Shown here: positions 15,536 through 23,462 of the stretch, piece by piece | Layout: the number at the start of each line of letters is the position of its first letter | How positions within the stretch are numbered: position 1 is the first letter of the stretch | NCBI GenBank assembly: GCA_001618605.1 | Contig: LKHC01000101.1 | Span: 1 to 64,000 of the forward strand | Reading direction: 5' to 3' | Source of the DNA: Candidatus Fermentibacter danicus | Lineage (GTDB): Bacteria; Fermentibacterota; Fermentibacteria; Fermentibacterales; Fermentibacteraceae | DNA length: 64,000 nucleotides | Position numbers and translations under genes: made by a program | Notes under the pieces: model-generated | Database searches by the model: none | Told to the model about the DNA's origin: nothing | What the model saw: only the letters and a program-made list of their open reading frames with translations

Positions 15536-16176
15536 GGGAAGGCCTTTCGGGTGCTCGCGGCCGCCCCGGGCCGCCTGATCGGAATACGATACTGCGCAAG
15601 AACCCCCGGCCGGTCAAGCGGAGGCACGGGGAGAACGAGTGAACGAATCGCGCCCTCCGCCCCCCCGTCGTCCGGTGAAACCCTCACCGTCAGCGTTCCG
15701 GAGTGACCGAGCTTCTCCATCAGGACGAGCAGTCTGTCCAGGGGCATCAGAGCCCTGGCGGTGAACTGCGGGGAAGCCCCGCTCCAATCCTCGAACCGGC
15801 ACCTGACCACCGTGACCTGAGGGAGACCGAGTTCCCGGGAGGCGTACTCGAGGAAAAGGGCACGGTTTCTCCTGGGTTCGATGAGTGTGGCCTCGAATCC
15901 GAGAAGGGCCAGCACGATGCCGGGGAATCCGGCACCCGAACCGATGTCCGCGACGGGTCTCGAACGGTCCAGCAGGAGAGAGAAGGCGGCGGATTCGAGC
16001 AGATGTCTCTCCCAGAGCCTTCCCGTCTCTCCCGGGCCGGTGAGGTTGATCACCCTGCCACGGTCCCTTATCATGGACATGAAGCGGTTAGCCGATTCGG
16101 CGAAACCACCCGGACTATCGATTCCCAGGCCGGCAAGATCGGCTTCGATCCGTGTCCCGTCAACGGGATGTTCCAC
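15532..16176 (-). CDS. rsmG: 16S rRNA (guanine-527-N7) methyltransferase
   Basis: RsmG (GidB) methylates G527 of 16S rRNA using SAM. The 214-residue protein has INLTGPGETGRLWERHLLES, then the SAM-binding VADIGSGAGFPGIVLALL, LIEPRRNRALFLEY and TARALMPLDRLL. Translation starts at GTG 16176. The GTG is the centre of a parS-like palindrome, and AGGAGGG stands just upstream of it. The gene overlaps the end of mnmG by 17 bases and parA by four. Confidence 0.95.
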   Translation of the reverse strand: MEHPVDGTRIEADLAGLGIDSPGGFAESANRFMSMIRDRGRVINLTGPGETGRLWERHLLESAAFSLLLDRSRPVADIGSGAGFPGIVLALLGFEATLIEPRRNRALFLEYASRELGLPQVTVVRCRFEDWSGASPQFTARALMPLDRLLVLMEKLGHSGTLTVRVSPDDGGAEGAIRSLVLPVPPLDRPGVLAQYRIPIRRPGAAASTRKAFP

Positions 16177-17980
16177 GTGGAACCCTCCTGAGAACGCCGA
16201 CCAGCAGGCATTCCATGTCCGAAGGCCTCATTCCGGGGATGCGGGAGGCCTCGCCGAGGCTGGACGGTCTTGCTTTCTGCAGCGCCTCCCTCGTCTCACG
16301 GCTCAGCCCTTCCATTCCGAGGTAATCGGTGACCCCTTCCAGGCTGATCTCCGAAAGCCTGTCCAGTTCGCGAGCGCGTCTTTCCGCTCTGGATACGAAG
16401 CCTGCATAGCGCTCGTCCAGCGCCACCGAGAACACGAGGTCGGGATCTTGTCCCGAGAGCGACGGCTCCGACGCCGCCAGACCCGCTACGTCGAATCCCG
16501 TCCTCCTGCAGAGGTCGGCGAGCAGCACTCCGTTCCTTCTAACGGTTCGAAGCGCTCTCGATATCTCCCCCGCGCCCTCCTCGATCGAACGAAGCCTCGC
16601 CTCATCTCCGTCCCTTTCGAGACCGCTCCTGACCGATACCGGGAGCATCCTCCTGCATGCGTTGTCCTGACGAAGGTTCAGCCTGTTCATCGCCCTGGAG
16701 GAGTATAGTCTGTACGGTTCTGTAAGATCGGCTCCGGCTATATCCTCGAGCATTACGCCCAGGTAGCTTCCCTCAGACGTCGGTACGAAGCGGGAACCGG
16801 ACCCGCGCGCCCCGGCCGCGGCGTTGGCGCCCGCCACGAGACCGAGACCGGCCGCTTCCTCGTATCCGGACGTTCCGCATGCCTGTCCCGCCACGAAGAG
16901 GTTGTCAGCCGCCTTCAGTCTCAGATTCTCCTCTATCTGACCGCCCGGCAGATACCCGTACTCCACCGCATAGCCCCATGACGCCACGACTGCGCCGGAG
17001 CATCCCGGCAGGGATCTTATCATCTCAATCTGTCTCCGCCTCGACAGGCTAGTCGACATCCCCCCCGCATAGACGATCCGGCAATCGAGGCCGACAGGCT
17101 CCAGAAACACCGGGTGCTGTGTCCTTTCGGGGAATCTCACCACCTTGTCCTCGAAGCTGGGACAGAACCTCGGACCTCTTCCCGTAATCGCTCCGGAGTA
17201 CAGCGGCGAGCCGGCCAGACCCGATCTCGCCGCTTCGATGACGCTTCTTCCGGCCCTGGTCGTGAAGCAGACGGCCCGCTTCCTGCTGGTCTCGACGGTT
17301 GTTCTCGAGGAAAGCCTCCAGTCGTTTCCTTCCTCCTGCTGGACTTCCATGGCGGAGAAATCTATCGACTCTGCAACCAGCCTCGGGGGGGTTCCGGTCT
17401 TGAACCGTTCCACGTGGAACCCTCGTTCGGAAAGGTGCTTCGAGAGAGCATCCGCAGCAGGATCTCCGGTCCTTCCTCCGCTCCATCTCTCCCTGCCGCG
17501 GTACAACATTCCCCCGAGAAAAGTCCCCGTGGCAATGACGGCCGATCTGCAGGCGATCTCCCTTCCATCCGCCAGGATGGCTCGCTCTACTCGATCCCCC
17601 GCCCACCCGAAGGACACGACCTCGCCCTCGACCAGTGTCACTCCCGATTCACGGAGGGCATTGCGCACATATCCGGCGTATGATCTCAAGTCACACTGGA
17701 CCCTCGGTCCCCATACCGCCGGCCCCCTGCTCCTGTTCAGCATCCTCGCCTGTACGGCCGAGGCGTCTGCCGCCTCCGCAATCACCCCGCCAAGCGCGTC
17801 TATCTCCTTTACGAGCGTCCCCTTTGCCACCCCTCCTATCGAGGGATTGCAAGACAATGCGCCAATCGAAGCGATCCTCATCGTCACCAGCGTGGTCGCC
17901 GCCCCGCATCTCACCGCAGCCAGAGCCGCCTCTGCACCCGCGTGCCCTCCTCCGACAACGAGCACATCGCATGGCTTCAC
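16160..17980 (-). CDS. mnmG: tRNA uridine-5-carboxymethylaminomethyl modification enzyme MnmG
   Basis: MnmG (GidA) is the FAD-dependent partner of MnmE in making cmnm5U34 in tRNAs. At 606 residues it is near the family norm. The FAD-binding DVLVVGGGHAGAEAALAA is at the start, then IGALSCNPSIGGVAKG with a conserved Cys, and TGTFLGG. PRFCPSFEDKV and GQACGTSGYEEAAGLG are further family blocks. The start is GTG 17980, overlapping the mnmE stop (GTGA). The longer frame reaching into mnmE is not real. A second parS-like site (17406-17421) lies within the coding region, and the stop region contains the first one. Confidence 0.96.
   Translation of the reverse strand: MKPCDVLVVGGGHAGAEAALAAVRCGAATTLVTMRIASIGALSCNPSIGGVAKGTLVKEIDALGGVIAEAADASAVQARMLNRSRGPAVWGPRVQCDLRSYAGYVRNALRESGVTLVEGEVVSFGWAGDRVERAILADGREIACRSAVIATGTFLGGMLYRGRERWSGGRTGDPAADALSKHLSERGFHVERFKTGTPPRLVAESIDFSAMEVQQEEGNDWRLSSRTTVETSRKRAVCFTTRAGRSVIEAARSGLAGSPLYSGAITGRGPRFCPSFEDKVVRFPERTQHPVFLEPVGLDCRIVYAGGMSTSLSRRRQIEMIRSLPGCSGAVVASWGYAVEYGYLPGGQIEENLRLKAADNLFVAGQACGTSGYEEAAGLGLVAGANAAAGARGSGSRFVPTSEGSYLGVMLEDIAGADLTEPYRLYSSRAMNRLNLRQDNACRRMLPVSVRSGLERDGDEARLRSIEEGAGEISRALRTVRRNGVLLADLCRRTGFDVAGLAASEPSLSGQDPDLVFSVALDERYAGFVSRAERRARELDRLSEISLEGVTDYLGMEGLSRETREALQKARPSSLGEASRIPGMRPSDMECLLVGVLRRVPRGTSR
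16169..16184. promoter_or_regulatory. parS site 1 (ParB-binding centromere)
   Basis: TGTTCCACGTGGAACC has the 12-base palindromic core TTCCACGTGGAA. It matches the general parS form TGTTNCACGTGNAACA at 13 of the 14 fixed bases and is, as far as I recall, the form used in Pseudomonas. It covers the end of mnmG and the GTG start codon of rsmG, 1.4 kb from parB. Confidence 0.9.
17406..17421. promoter_or_regulatory. parS site 2 (ParB-binding centromere)
   Basis: CGTTCCACGTGGAACC has the same 12-base core and differs from site 1 in its first base only. It lies inside mnmG, 1.24 kb from site 1 and about 4.5 kb from dnaA. Confidence 0.88.
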
Positions 17981-19233
17981 TTTCCCACGCACATCCTGGC
18001 CAGCGCCCTTTCGACCGCCAGCCCGATGGAGGCCCCCCTGTCCATGACTGATGAGAGAACGGCCAGGGCTTCGGCGATCTCCTCCGACGCCTGAGGGAAC
18101 TCTCCCGCGTCGATGCTTTCGGCCGCCCTTGCGATTCCATCCCTTATTCCCAGGGCCGCCGAGCAGACGAGGCCGTCCGGCCTCGCAGAAGCCACGGCGC
18201 CCCTGAGCGCCTCCAGGCCCTCGCCCGTTCTCGCGCTCAGATTCAGTCCGTCTCCCCTTACGACATCCGAGAAGCTCGACACCTCTATCGTCCACCCGGC
18301 CCGTTCGGACAGATCCCTGTCCGGTTCGACCCTGCCTCCCGGACTCATCCATAACAGAAGATCATCCGGGCCTATCAAACCGGATGAGATCCTTACGGCC
18401 TCCCTCTCCACCTGGGACGGGGCTTCCTCACCGTTCCTCCGGCGTCCGGGGGTATCGAACAGTTCCACGGCCCTGCCCCCGATGATCGTTCTGCAGGAGG
18501 CTCCATCCCGCGTAGTCCCCTCTTCGGGCGAGACCACGGCCATCTCCCGTCCCGCGAGGATGTTGAAGAGTGTCGACTTCCCCGCGTTCACGGGCCCCGC
18601 TATGAAGACTCTCAGCGGGCATTCCGATCGTGAAGCCGTTTCAGAAAATCTGTCGGCCTCGCCTAGCGCGGTCCGAACCACTTCTTCCATTGCGGGCGCT
18701 TCGCCGGCGAGTTCGTCCGGAAACTCCATCACGGCCTCGAGAGTTTCGTGCAGGATCTCCATCGCTCTTTCGAGGCTTCCTGCAGCCTCCTCGAGACCGG
18801 TCGACCCTTCTGCCCCGTCCTCCGGGCTGTCTCCGGACCAGATCGAGGCCAGGGCCACAACCTGCAGCGCGGACAGGCGTCCGTTCAGGAATGCACGCCG
18901 CGTGAACTCTCCAGGCCTTGCCAGCCTCGCTCCGGCCTTCTGCAGGGAGACGAGAACGCCCCGTGCGACTCTCATCGATCCGGGGCACATGATTTCGACC
19001 ATCTCCTCGCCGGTGAAGCTTCTTCCCGAAGGCCAGGATATCAGCAGCGCCTCCGTGCCGGGAGTGGTTCCGGGGCATTGGGCGAGAGCCCGCCTCATGC
19101 CGGCGAGGCGTCCTTCCTCGAGAGAGAAGATCTTCTCGACGAGGGCCAGGCAGCCCTCCCCGCCCGCTCTCACGACTGCTATCGCGGATTCTCCCGCCGG
19201 CGAGGCCAGAGCCGCGATCACGTCCCGGGGCAT
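17977..19233 (-). CDS. mnmE: tRNA modification GTPase MnmE
   Basis: MnmE (TrmE) is the GTPase that works with MnmG on the wobble uridine of tRNAs. It is 418 residues, slightly short compared with the usual 450. The N-terminal folate-binding domain begins DVIAALASPAGESAIAVVR. The G domain inserted in the helical domain has GPVNAGKSTLFNIL (P-loop) and EGTTRD (switch), and ELFDTPG (G3). The C-terminal C-[IVL]-G-K motif is present as MCVGK and carries the catalytic cysteine. It starts just after yidC and overlaps mnmG. Confidence 0.95.
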   Translation of the reverse strand: MPRDVIAALASPAGESAIAVVRAGGEGCLALVEKIFSLEEGRLAGMRRALAQCPGTTPGTEALLISWPSGRSFTGEEMVEIMCPGSMRVARGVLVSLQKAGARLARPGEFTRRAFLNGRLSALQVVALASIWSGDSPEDGAEGSTGLEEAAGSLERAMEILHETLEAVMEFPDELAGEAPAMEEVVRTALGEADRFSETASRSECPLRVFIAGPVNAGKSTLFNILAGREMAVVSPEEGTTRDGASCRTIIGGRAVELFDTPGRRRNGEEAPSQVEREAVRISSGLIGPDDLLLWMSPGGRVEPDRDLSERAGWTIEVSSFSDVVRGDGLNLSARTGEGLEALRGAVASARPDGLVCSAALGIRDGIARAAESIDAGEFPQASEEIAEALAVLSSVMDRGASIGLAVERALARMCVGK

Positions 19234-19240
19234 TGTCAGT

Positions 19241-20866
19241 TCATCGTCTGTGTCTGGTGGTCTCGACGGCGACGGCGGCGGGCTGTCTTCGGAGCAGCAG
19301 CCTCTGTTCGACGATGCCGATGATGTTGTTCACGAACCAGTACAGAGAAAGTCCGGCGGGGAACCTCATGAAGAACCACGTCATCATTATCGGCATGATG
19401 GTCGCCATGCTCTTCTGCGCAGGGTCGGTGATGGTCGATTTCTGCTGGAAGTACATCGCTGCGCCCATCAGCAGCGGGAGCAGGCCGATCCCCGTGATCC
19501 CGAGAATGCTGGTTCCGAACGGCAGGAGTATCTCCGGCTTCGACAGGTCCGTTATCCAGAGTACGAATCCCGCTCCCCTGAGCGCCACCGAGTTCTCCAG
19601 CACCCTGTACAGGGCGAAGAATATCGGCATCTGGAGCAGGAGCGGCAGGCAGCCGCCCGCCGGATTGACTCCGTGCGTCTTGTAGAGTTTCGACAGCTCC
19701 TCGCGCTGCCTCATCGGGTCGTTGGCGTACTTCTTCTGGAGTTCCAGAACCAGCGGCTGCATGGCCTGCATCTTCTTCATCGACCTGGTGCTGTGGATCG
19801 AGAGCGGCATCATCGCGAACTTCATGACCGCAGAGAGGATTACGATCCTCACCCCCCAGTTTGAGACCGGGGCCAGGATTCGAGTCATGAACAGGTGGAT
19901 CAGCTTTCCGATCCATCTTATCAGCGGCCATCCGAAATCGACCATTGTGTCGGTTCTCGATCCCAGGGCGTGAAGACGGTCGTAATCGACCGGTCCGGCG
20001 TACACCCTGGCGGCGCTGCATGAGAGCGTGATCGCGGGGGAGTTCGTTCCTTCGGAAGAGAAGGCGTATCCGTCAACCCTCCCGCCTTCTTCCGCCAGCA
20101 GCATCACCGTGAAATATCTCGATCTCGATGCGACCCACAGCACCCTCCCCAGGGGAAGGGATTCCTCCAGCGAGGAGGACTTCTTCGAGCGATGCTTCTC
20201 CGCGAACCAGGCGGCCGAGAAGTACCTCGACATGTCCGGCCTGGATTCCGTTACCGGTATGGCTCCCTGTGAGACTGTGAAGGATTCGGCTCCGTCGTCT
20301 TCGATCTCGAAGGAGTAGCTTCCGGCATGGAAGGTGTAGGTGCGGGTCCGCGTGCCTGTGCGCAGGACAACGGTCGTCGCTTCGCCTGCAGTTACCGTGT
20401 CCGGGCTGTCGGACTCAAAAGCGACCGGACCGCCGTTTCCATCTCCCGAAGCGACGAACCAGGGAGCCTCGGCCAGATCGATCGAAGAGTCGCCCTCTTC
20501 ACTTAGGTCGCGCCATCCCGGCATCACCCAGGAATCGATGCCGCCACCGAGTGTGAGTATCGTCGCCTCGACCAGGAGATCGTCTTCCGAGCCGCTCCCG
20601 GCGGGGATCCTGACACATATCCGTCTCTCCGGGACGGTCGGCGCGTCCATAGAGACGCTGTCGGAAACCGCCGGCGAATCGGCTGTCGATTCCGCGTTTG
20701 CAATATCTCCGGTGCCCTCCGCGGGCGTTTCTGAATGCGTTTCTTCGGCATCCGCCGGCGCATCGACATTTACCGCCGCGGTTCTTCTCGATCCGAGCAT
20801 CCATCCAGCCATCAGCACGAGGGACATGAGAACCGCCGCGAGCAGAAGCCTCTGCTGGTCACTCAT
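19241..20866 (-). CDS. yidC: Membrane protein insertase YidC
   Basis: A 541-residue Gram-negative-type YidC. The first membrane helix (about 9-26) is followed by a large extracytoplasmic domain of about 300 residues rich in Ser/Thr/Asp. The conserved Oxa1-like domain with five helices begins near 325: WPLIRWIGKLIHLFM, then RIVILSAVMKFAMMPLS, a charged hairpin with MKKMQAMQPLVLELQKKY, and GGCLPLLLQMPIFFALYRVL. It inserts and folds inner-membrane proteins, alone or with SecYEG. A large periplasmic domain of this type supports a diderm host. It lies between yidD and mnmE; no jag/khpB gene is between them. Confidence 0.95.
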   Translation of the reverse strand: MSDQQRLLLAAVLMSLVLMAGWMLGSRRTAAVNVDAPADAEETHSETPAEGTGDIANAESTADSPAVSDSVSMDAPTVPERRICVRIPAGSGSEDDLLVEATILTLGGGIDSWVMPGWRDLSEEGDSSIDLAEAPWFVASGDGNGGPVAFESDSPDTVTAGEATTVVLRTGTRTRTYTFHAGSYSFEIEDDGAESFTVSQGAIPVTESRPDMSRYFSAAWFAEKHRSKKSSSLEESLPLGRVLWVASRSRYFTVMLLAEEGGRVDGYAFSSEGTNSPAITLSCSAARVYAGPVDYDRLHALGSRTDTMVDFGWPLIRWIGKLIHLFMTRILAPVSNWGVRIVILSAVMKFAMMPLSIHSTRSMKKMQAMQPLVLELQKKYANDPMRQREELSKLYKTHGVNPAGGCLPLLLQMPIFFALYRVLENSVALRGAGFVLWITDLSKPEILLPFGTSILGITGIGLLPLLMGAAMYFQQKSTITDPAQKSMATIMPIMMTWFFMRFPAGLSLYWFVNNIIGIVEQRLLLRRQPAAVAVETTRHRR

Positions 20867-21065
20867 CTTCAGGACCTCCGGGGACGGGGTCCTCCCCGCC
20901 TGCGCAGAAGGGATTGCATCTCATTATCCTCATTGCAGCCATCAGGCCGCCTCTCGCTAGGCCGAATCTTCTTATTGCGGTATCGGCGTAAAGGCTGCAT
21001 GAAGGAGTGAACCGACAGCACTCTGGAAGCAACGGGGATATCCATCTTCGATACAGCGCGATCAT
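20859..21065 (-). CDS. yidD: Membrane protein insertion efficiency factor YidD
   Basis: A 68-residue YidD-family protein. The conserved block is YRRWISPLLPECCRFTPSCS, followed by YADTAIRRFGLARGG and RIMRCNPFCAGGEDPVP, with the family's cysteines and amphipathic helix. It helps YidC-dependent insertion. The ATG at 21065 gives the standard N-terminus; it begins three bases after rnpA ends and its stop overlaps the yidC start by eight bases. Confidence 0.94.
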   Translation of the reverse strand: MIALYRRWISPLLPECCRFTPSCSLYADTAIRRFGLARGGLMAAMRIMRCNPFCAGGEDPVPGGPEDE

Positions 21066-21067
21066 CT

Positions 21068-21466
21068 TCAGGGCTGCCGATGCTGCGAGAGAAGGGCGAC
21101 GAAGGCCTCGAGATCCTCTTCCATTGATCGTTTCGTCACCATCGAGAGCTTCACCGACGGGCTCACCACCATGTCCATTTCCGTACCCAGCGGCATTTCG
21201 AGCCGCTGTCTCAGAGTCTCCCTCACTCTTCTTCTGAAACGGTTCCTCTCGACGGCGCATCCGCTCTTCCTCGAAACGGAAAACCCCAGGCGTATCAGGC
21301 CCAGGGTGTTCCCGGAACATACGATTTTCAGAACGGAGCCCCTGAACCTCCACCCTTCCCTGAAGACTCTTTCGAATTCAGGCTTGCCGGAGAGCCGGCC
21401 CGGAGCGTTCCGTCCACCCGCCCCGCTACGGGACGAGGAGCTTCCTGTTCCTGCGGCGTCTGGCAT
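21068..21466 (-). CDS. rnpA: Ribonuclease P protein component
   Basis: The protein subunit of RNase P, which helps the catalytic RNA mature tRNA 5' ends. The RNR signature is [20 protein letters not shown], and the substrate-contact [13 protein letters not shown] comes before it. It has 132 residues including an unusual 25-residue Ser/Gly-rich N-terminal extension. ATG 21466 is the only possible start: the codon before it is TGA and there is no other ATG, GTG or TTG before the conserved part. The gene therefore overlaps the 3' end of rpmH by 41 bases in another frame. Confidence 0.93.
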   Translation of the reverse strand: MPDAAGTGSSSSRSGAGGRNAPGRLSGKPEFERVFREGWRFRGSVLKIVCSGNTLGLIRLGFSVSRKSGCAVERNRFRRRVRETLRQRLEMPLGTEMDMVVSPSVKLSMVTKRSMEEDLEAFVALLSQHRQP

Positions 21467-21560
21467 TCAGGACCTTGCGGCCGTTCCTCGTGGCCATCCT
21501 GGCCCTGAAGCCGTGTCTTCTCGCACGGGAAAGGTTGCTGGGCTGAAATGTCCGCTTCAT
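21426..21560 (-). CDS. rpmH: Large ribosomal subunit protein bL34
   Basis: A 44-residue bL34 beginning [20 protein letters not shown] and ending in a poly-basic tail ([13 protein letters not shown]), exactly as in the family. It is the first gene of the rpmH-rnpA-yidD-yidC-mnmE-mnmG-rsmG-parAB cluster that reads away from dnaA. A promoter with a perfect -35 lies 110-140 bases upstream. Its last 41 bases also encode the beginning of rnpA. Confidence 0.96.
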   Translation of the reverse strand: MKRTFQPSNLSRARRHGFRARMATRNGRKVLNARRRRNRKLLVP

Positions 21561-21872
21561 CTGTCTTCTCCCGGTCGACCCGCACGGGTCGTCTGTGTTG
21601 CTTTCACGGCTTGACTGGAGGTCCCCGCGGGACAAAATTGTGCCTGCCGCATCCGGCGGCTGGGGGAAATATGCTACTCCTCAAACAAGGTTCTGTCAAG
21701 TCGGTGCCCGTTATGGAAAAAAAGTTGCTTGTCCGAAATCGACATCTTTTTCAGGCTTCTTCCGATGAATCGTTGTAACGTCTTGATATCCAGAAAGTTG
21801 CTGTCTGTGAAACCTGTGGACAACTCTGTGGAAAAGAACTGTCCGGCATATCGGACAAGGCTTTAGGTTTTC
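21561..21872. other. rpmH-dnaA intergenic region with DnaA boxes (candidate part of oriC)
   Basis: This 312-base gap holds the rpmH promoter, an AT-richer stretch (about 21711-21840) and DnaA-box-like sites TGTGGACAA (21815-21823, one mismatch) and TGTGGAAAA (21827-21835, a perfect match to TGTGNAWAA). A perfect inverted repeat TGTCCG-6-CGGACA is at 21840-21857, just before dnaA. Gene direction diverges here. No additional gene is seen. Confidence 0.65.
21671..21699 (-). promoter_or_regulatory. Promoter of the rpmH operon
   Basis: On the minus strand TTGACA (21699-21694) and TAGCAT (21676-21671) are spaced by 17 bases. It lies about 110 bases upstream of rpmH and reads away from dnaA. Confidence 0.7.
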
Positions 21873-23243
21873 GTGGAACGCCCCGACGATATGCTTTCAG
21901 ATCCACCCGGCCTCTGGACCAGGTGCCTCGACAGGGCCAGAACCACTATGCCCCAGTCCACGTTCACCACCTGGCTCTCCAAATCCTTTTTCGAATCCCT
22001 CGAGGAGGACAGTTTCATCGTCCGCTTCCCGAACCAGTTCATGGCGAACTTCGTCATGACGAACCACGGGGAGATGCTCCAGGGATCTCTTCGCGAGCTC
22101 AGCGGCCACCCGGGTCTCAGTCTTCTCTGCGTCGGCGATCCCGCACCGCCCTTTGCCCCGTCCATGCCGGCACAGCCTCCTCCGGCTCCGGTCCGGCAGG
22201 TTCATTCTCCGTCCATCCGTTCGAACTACCTGCATCCCAGCTATACCTTCGACCGGTTCGTAGCCGGTCCGAGCAACGAACTGGCTCATGCCGGCGCTCG
22301 GGCCGTCGCCATGAATCCCGGAAGCCCCTCCTACAATCCGCTTTTCATCTACGGAGGCGTCGGGCTCGGCAAGACCCACCTCATCCAGGGCATCGCCCAC
22401 GAAGTAAAGAGAATCCATCCGGACAAGCGCTTCGTCTACGTCTCCTCGGAGCAGTTCCTGCATCTTTTCGTCACATCCCTCGGCCGGCAGAACGTCGACG
22501 AGTTCAGGCGGATCTACAGGGACATCGACCTCCTTCTCATGGACGACGTCCAGTTCCTCGGCGGCAAGACCCAGACACAGGAGGAACTCTTCCACAGGTT
22601 CAACGACCTTTATCAGACCGGCAGGCAGATCGTCTTCACCTCCGACAGGCTTCCCGGCGAAATAACCGGTCTCGAGGAAAGGCTCGTCTCACGCTTCCAG
22701 TCCGGCCTCGTTGCGGACATACAGCCCCCGGACTACGAAACCAGGATGGCCATTCTCGAACTCAAGGTACGGGACGAGGGAGAGTTCTTTCCGTCAGAGG
22801 TTCTCGACTTCATAGCATCGACGATCAGAAGCAACGTAAGACAGCTCGAGGGCGCAGTCCACAGGCTGGCCGCATCGAGCAGGATCAACGGTGCCCCGAT
22901 AGATTTGACTCTCACCAAGCGAGTTCTCACCGACGCGTTCGGATCCTCCGCCCAGAGGCTGTCCGCCGGATCCATAACCGCCGCCGTCGCCGAAGCCTTC
23001 GCCGTATCCCCGTCTCAGCTCAGGGGCAAGCAGCGCCGCAGGGACATTCTTATCCCGCGACAGGTAGCCATGTTTCTCATTCGTGAGATGACTGAGTCCT
23101 CTCTTGTCGAGATCGGCAGGTTCTTCTCCGGCAGAGACCATTCCACCGTCCTCAACTCGATTGACCGCATCCGTCAGCTCTCATCGGAGGATCCCTCCCT
23201 GCGCAGACGCATACTCGATCTCAGAACCCGGCTCTCCGGCTGA
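21873..23243 (+). CDS. dnaA: Chromosomal replication initiator protein DnaA
   Basis: A 456-residue DnaA with the four usual domains. Domain I (about 1-80) holds the LWTRCLD and TFTTWL segments. A Pro/Ser-rich domain II linker lies near 90-120. Domain III starts at YTFDRFVAG; Walker A is GGVGLGKT at 161-168 and Walker B is LLLMDDVQFLGG. Domain IV has the box-binding GRDHSTVLNSIDRI. It starts at GTG 21873, or possibly ATG 21891. It opens the origin at DnaA boxes, which lie on both sides of the gene. dnaN follows after 219 bases. Confidence 0.97.
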   Translation: MERPDDMLSDPPGLWTRCLDRARTTMPQSTFTTWLSKSFFESLEEDSFIVRFPNQFMANFVMTNHGEMLQGSLRELSGHPGLSLLCVGDPAPPFAPSMPAQPPPAPVRQVHSPSIRSNYLHPSYTFDRFVAGPSNELAHAGARAVAMNPGSPSYNPLFIYGGVGLGKTHLIQGIAHEVKRIHPDKRFVYVSSEQFLHLFVTSLGRQNVDEFRRIYRDIDLLLMDDVQFLGGKTQTQEELFHRFNDLYQTGRQIVFTSDRLPGEITGLEERLVSRFQSGLVADIQPPDYETRMAILELKVRDEGEFFPSEVLDFIASTIRSNVRQLEGAVHRLAASSRINGAPIDLTLTKRVLTDAFGSSAQRLSAGSITAAVAEAFAVSPSQLRGKQRRRDILIPRQVAMFLIREMTESSLVEIGRFFSGRDHSTVLNSIDRIRQLSSEDPSLRRRILDLRTRLSG

Positions 23244-23462
23244 GGCTGTCCATATCCTGTCGCGAAACCCCGTCCTGGTCTCCGCCTGTGGAAAACTCTT
23301 CCTTCACTGTCTCGATCTGCACACCTTTTTCCACATCGGACCCTCTTGCGGCGCAATCCACACCCTAGCAGTTCGACAGTTTCTTCGATATAATAGTATT
23401 CAACTTCTGTCTCTGTTTTCTATGCTTCTACTGGTCCCAGCCGTTCCACGGAGGGCTGCACG
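23244..23462. other. dnaA-dnaN intergenic region with DnaA boxes (candidate oriC)
   Basis: DnaA boxes match TGTGNAWAA exactly at 23287-23295 (TGTGGAAAA) and, in opposite orientation, at 23327-23335 (TTTTCCACA); a weaker site is at 23354-23362. An AT-rich stretch follows at about 23372-23430, holding TATAAT at 23389-23394, a likely -10 box for dnaN. Boxes plus an AT-rich tract between dnaA and dnaN form a typical origin. Confidence 0.65.

Noticed and set aside
13935-15617. A single ParA-ParB-like fusion frame
   Set aside because: Only the ParB part is in the right frame. The upstream part is an out-of-frame reading of parA, which has its own intact frame, start and stop.
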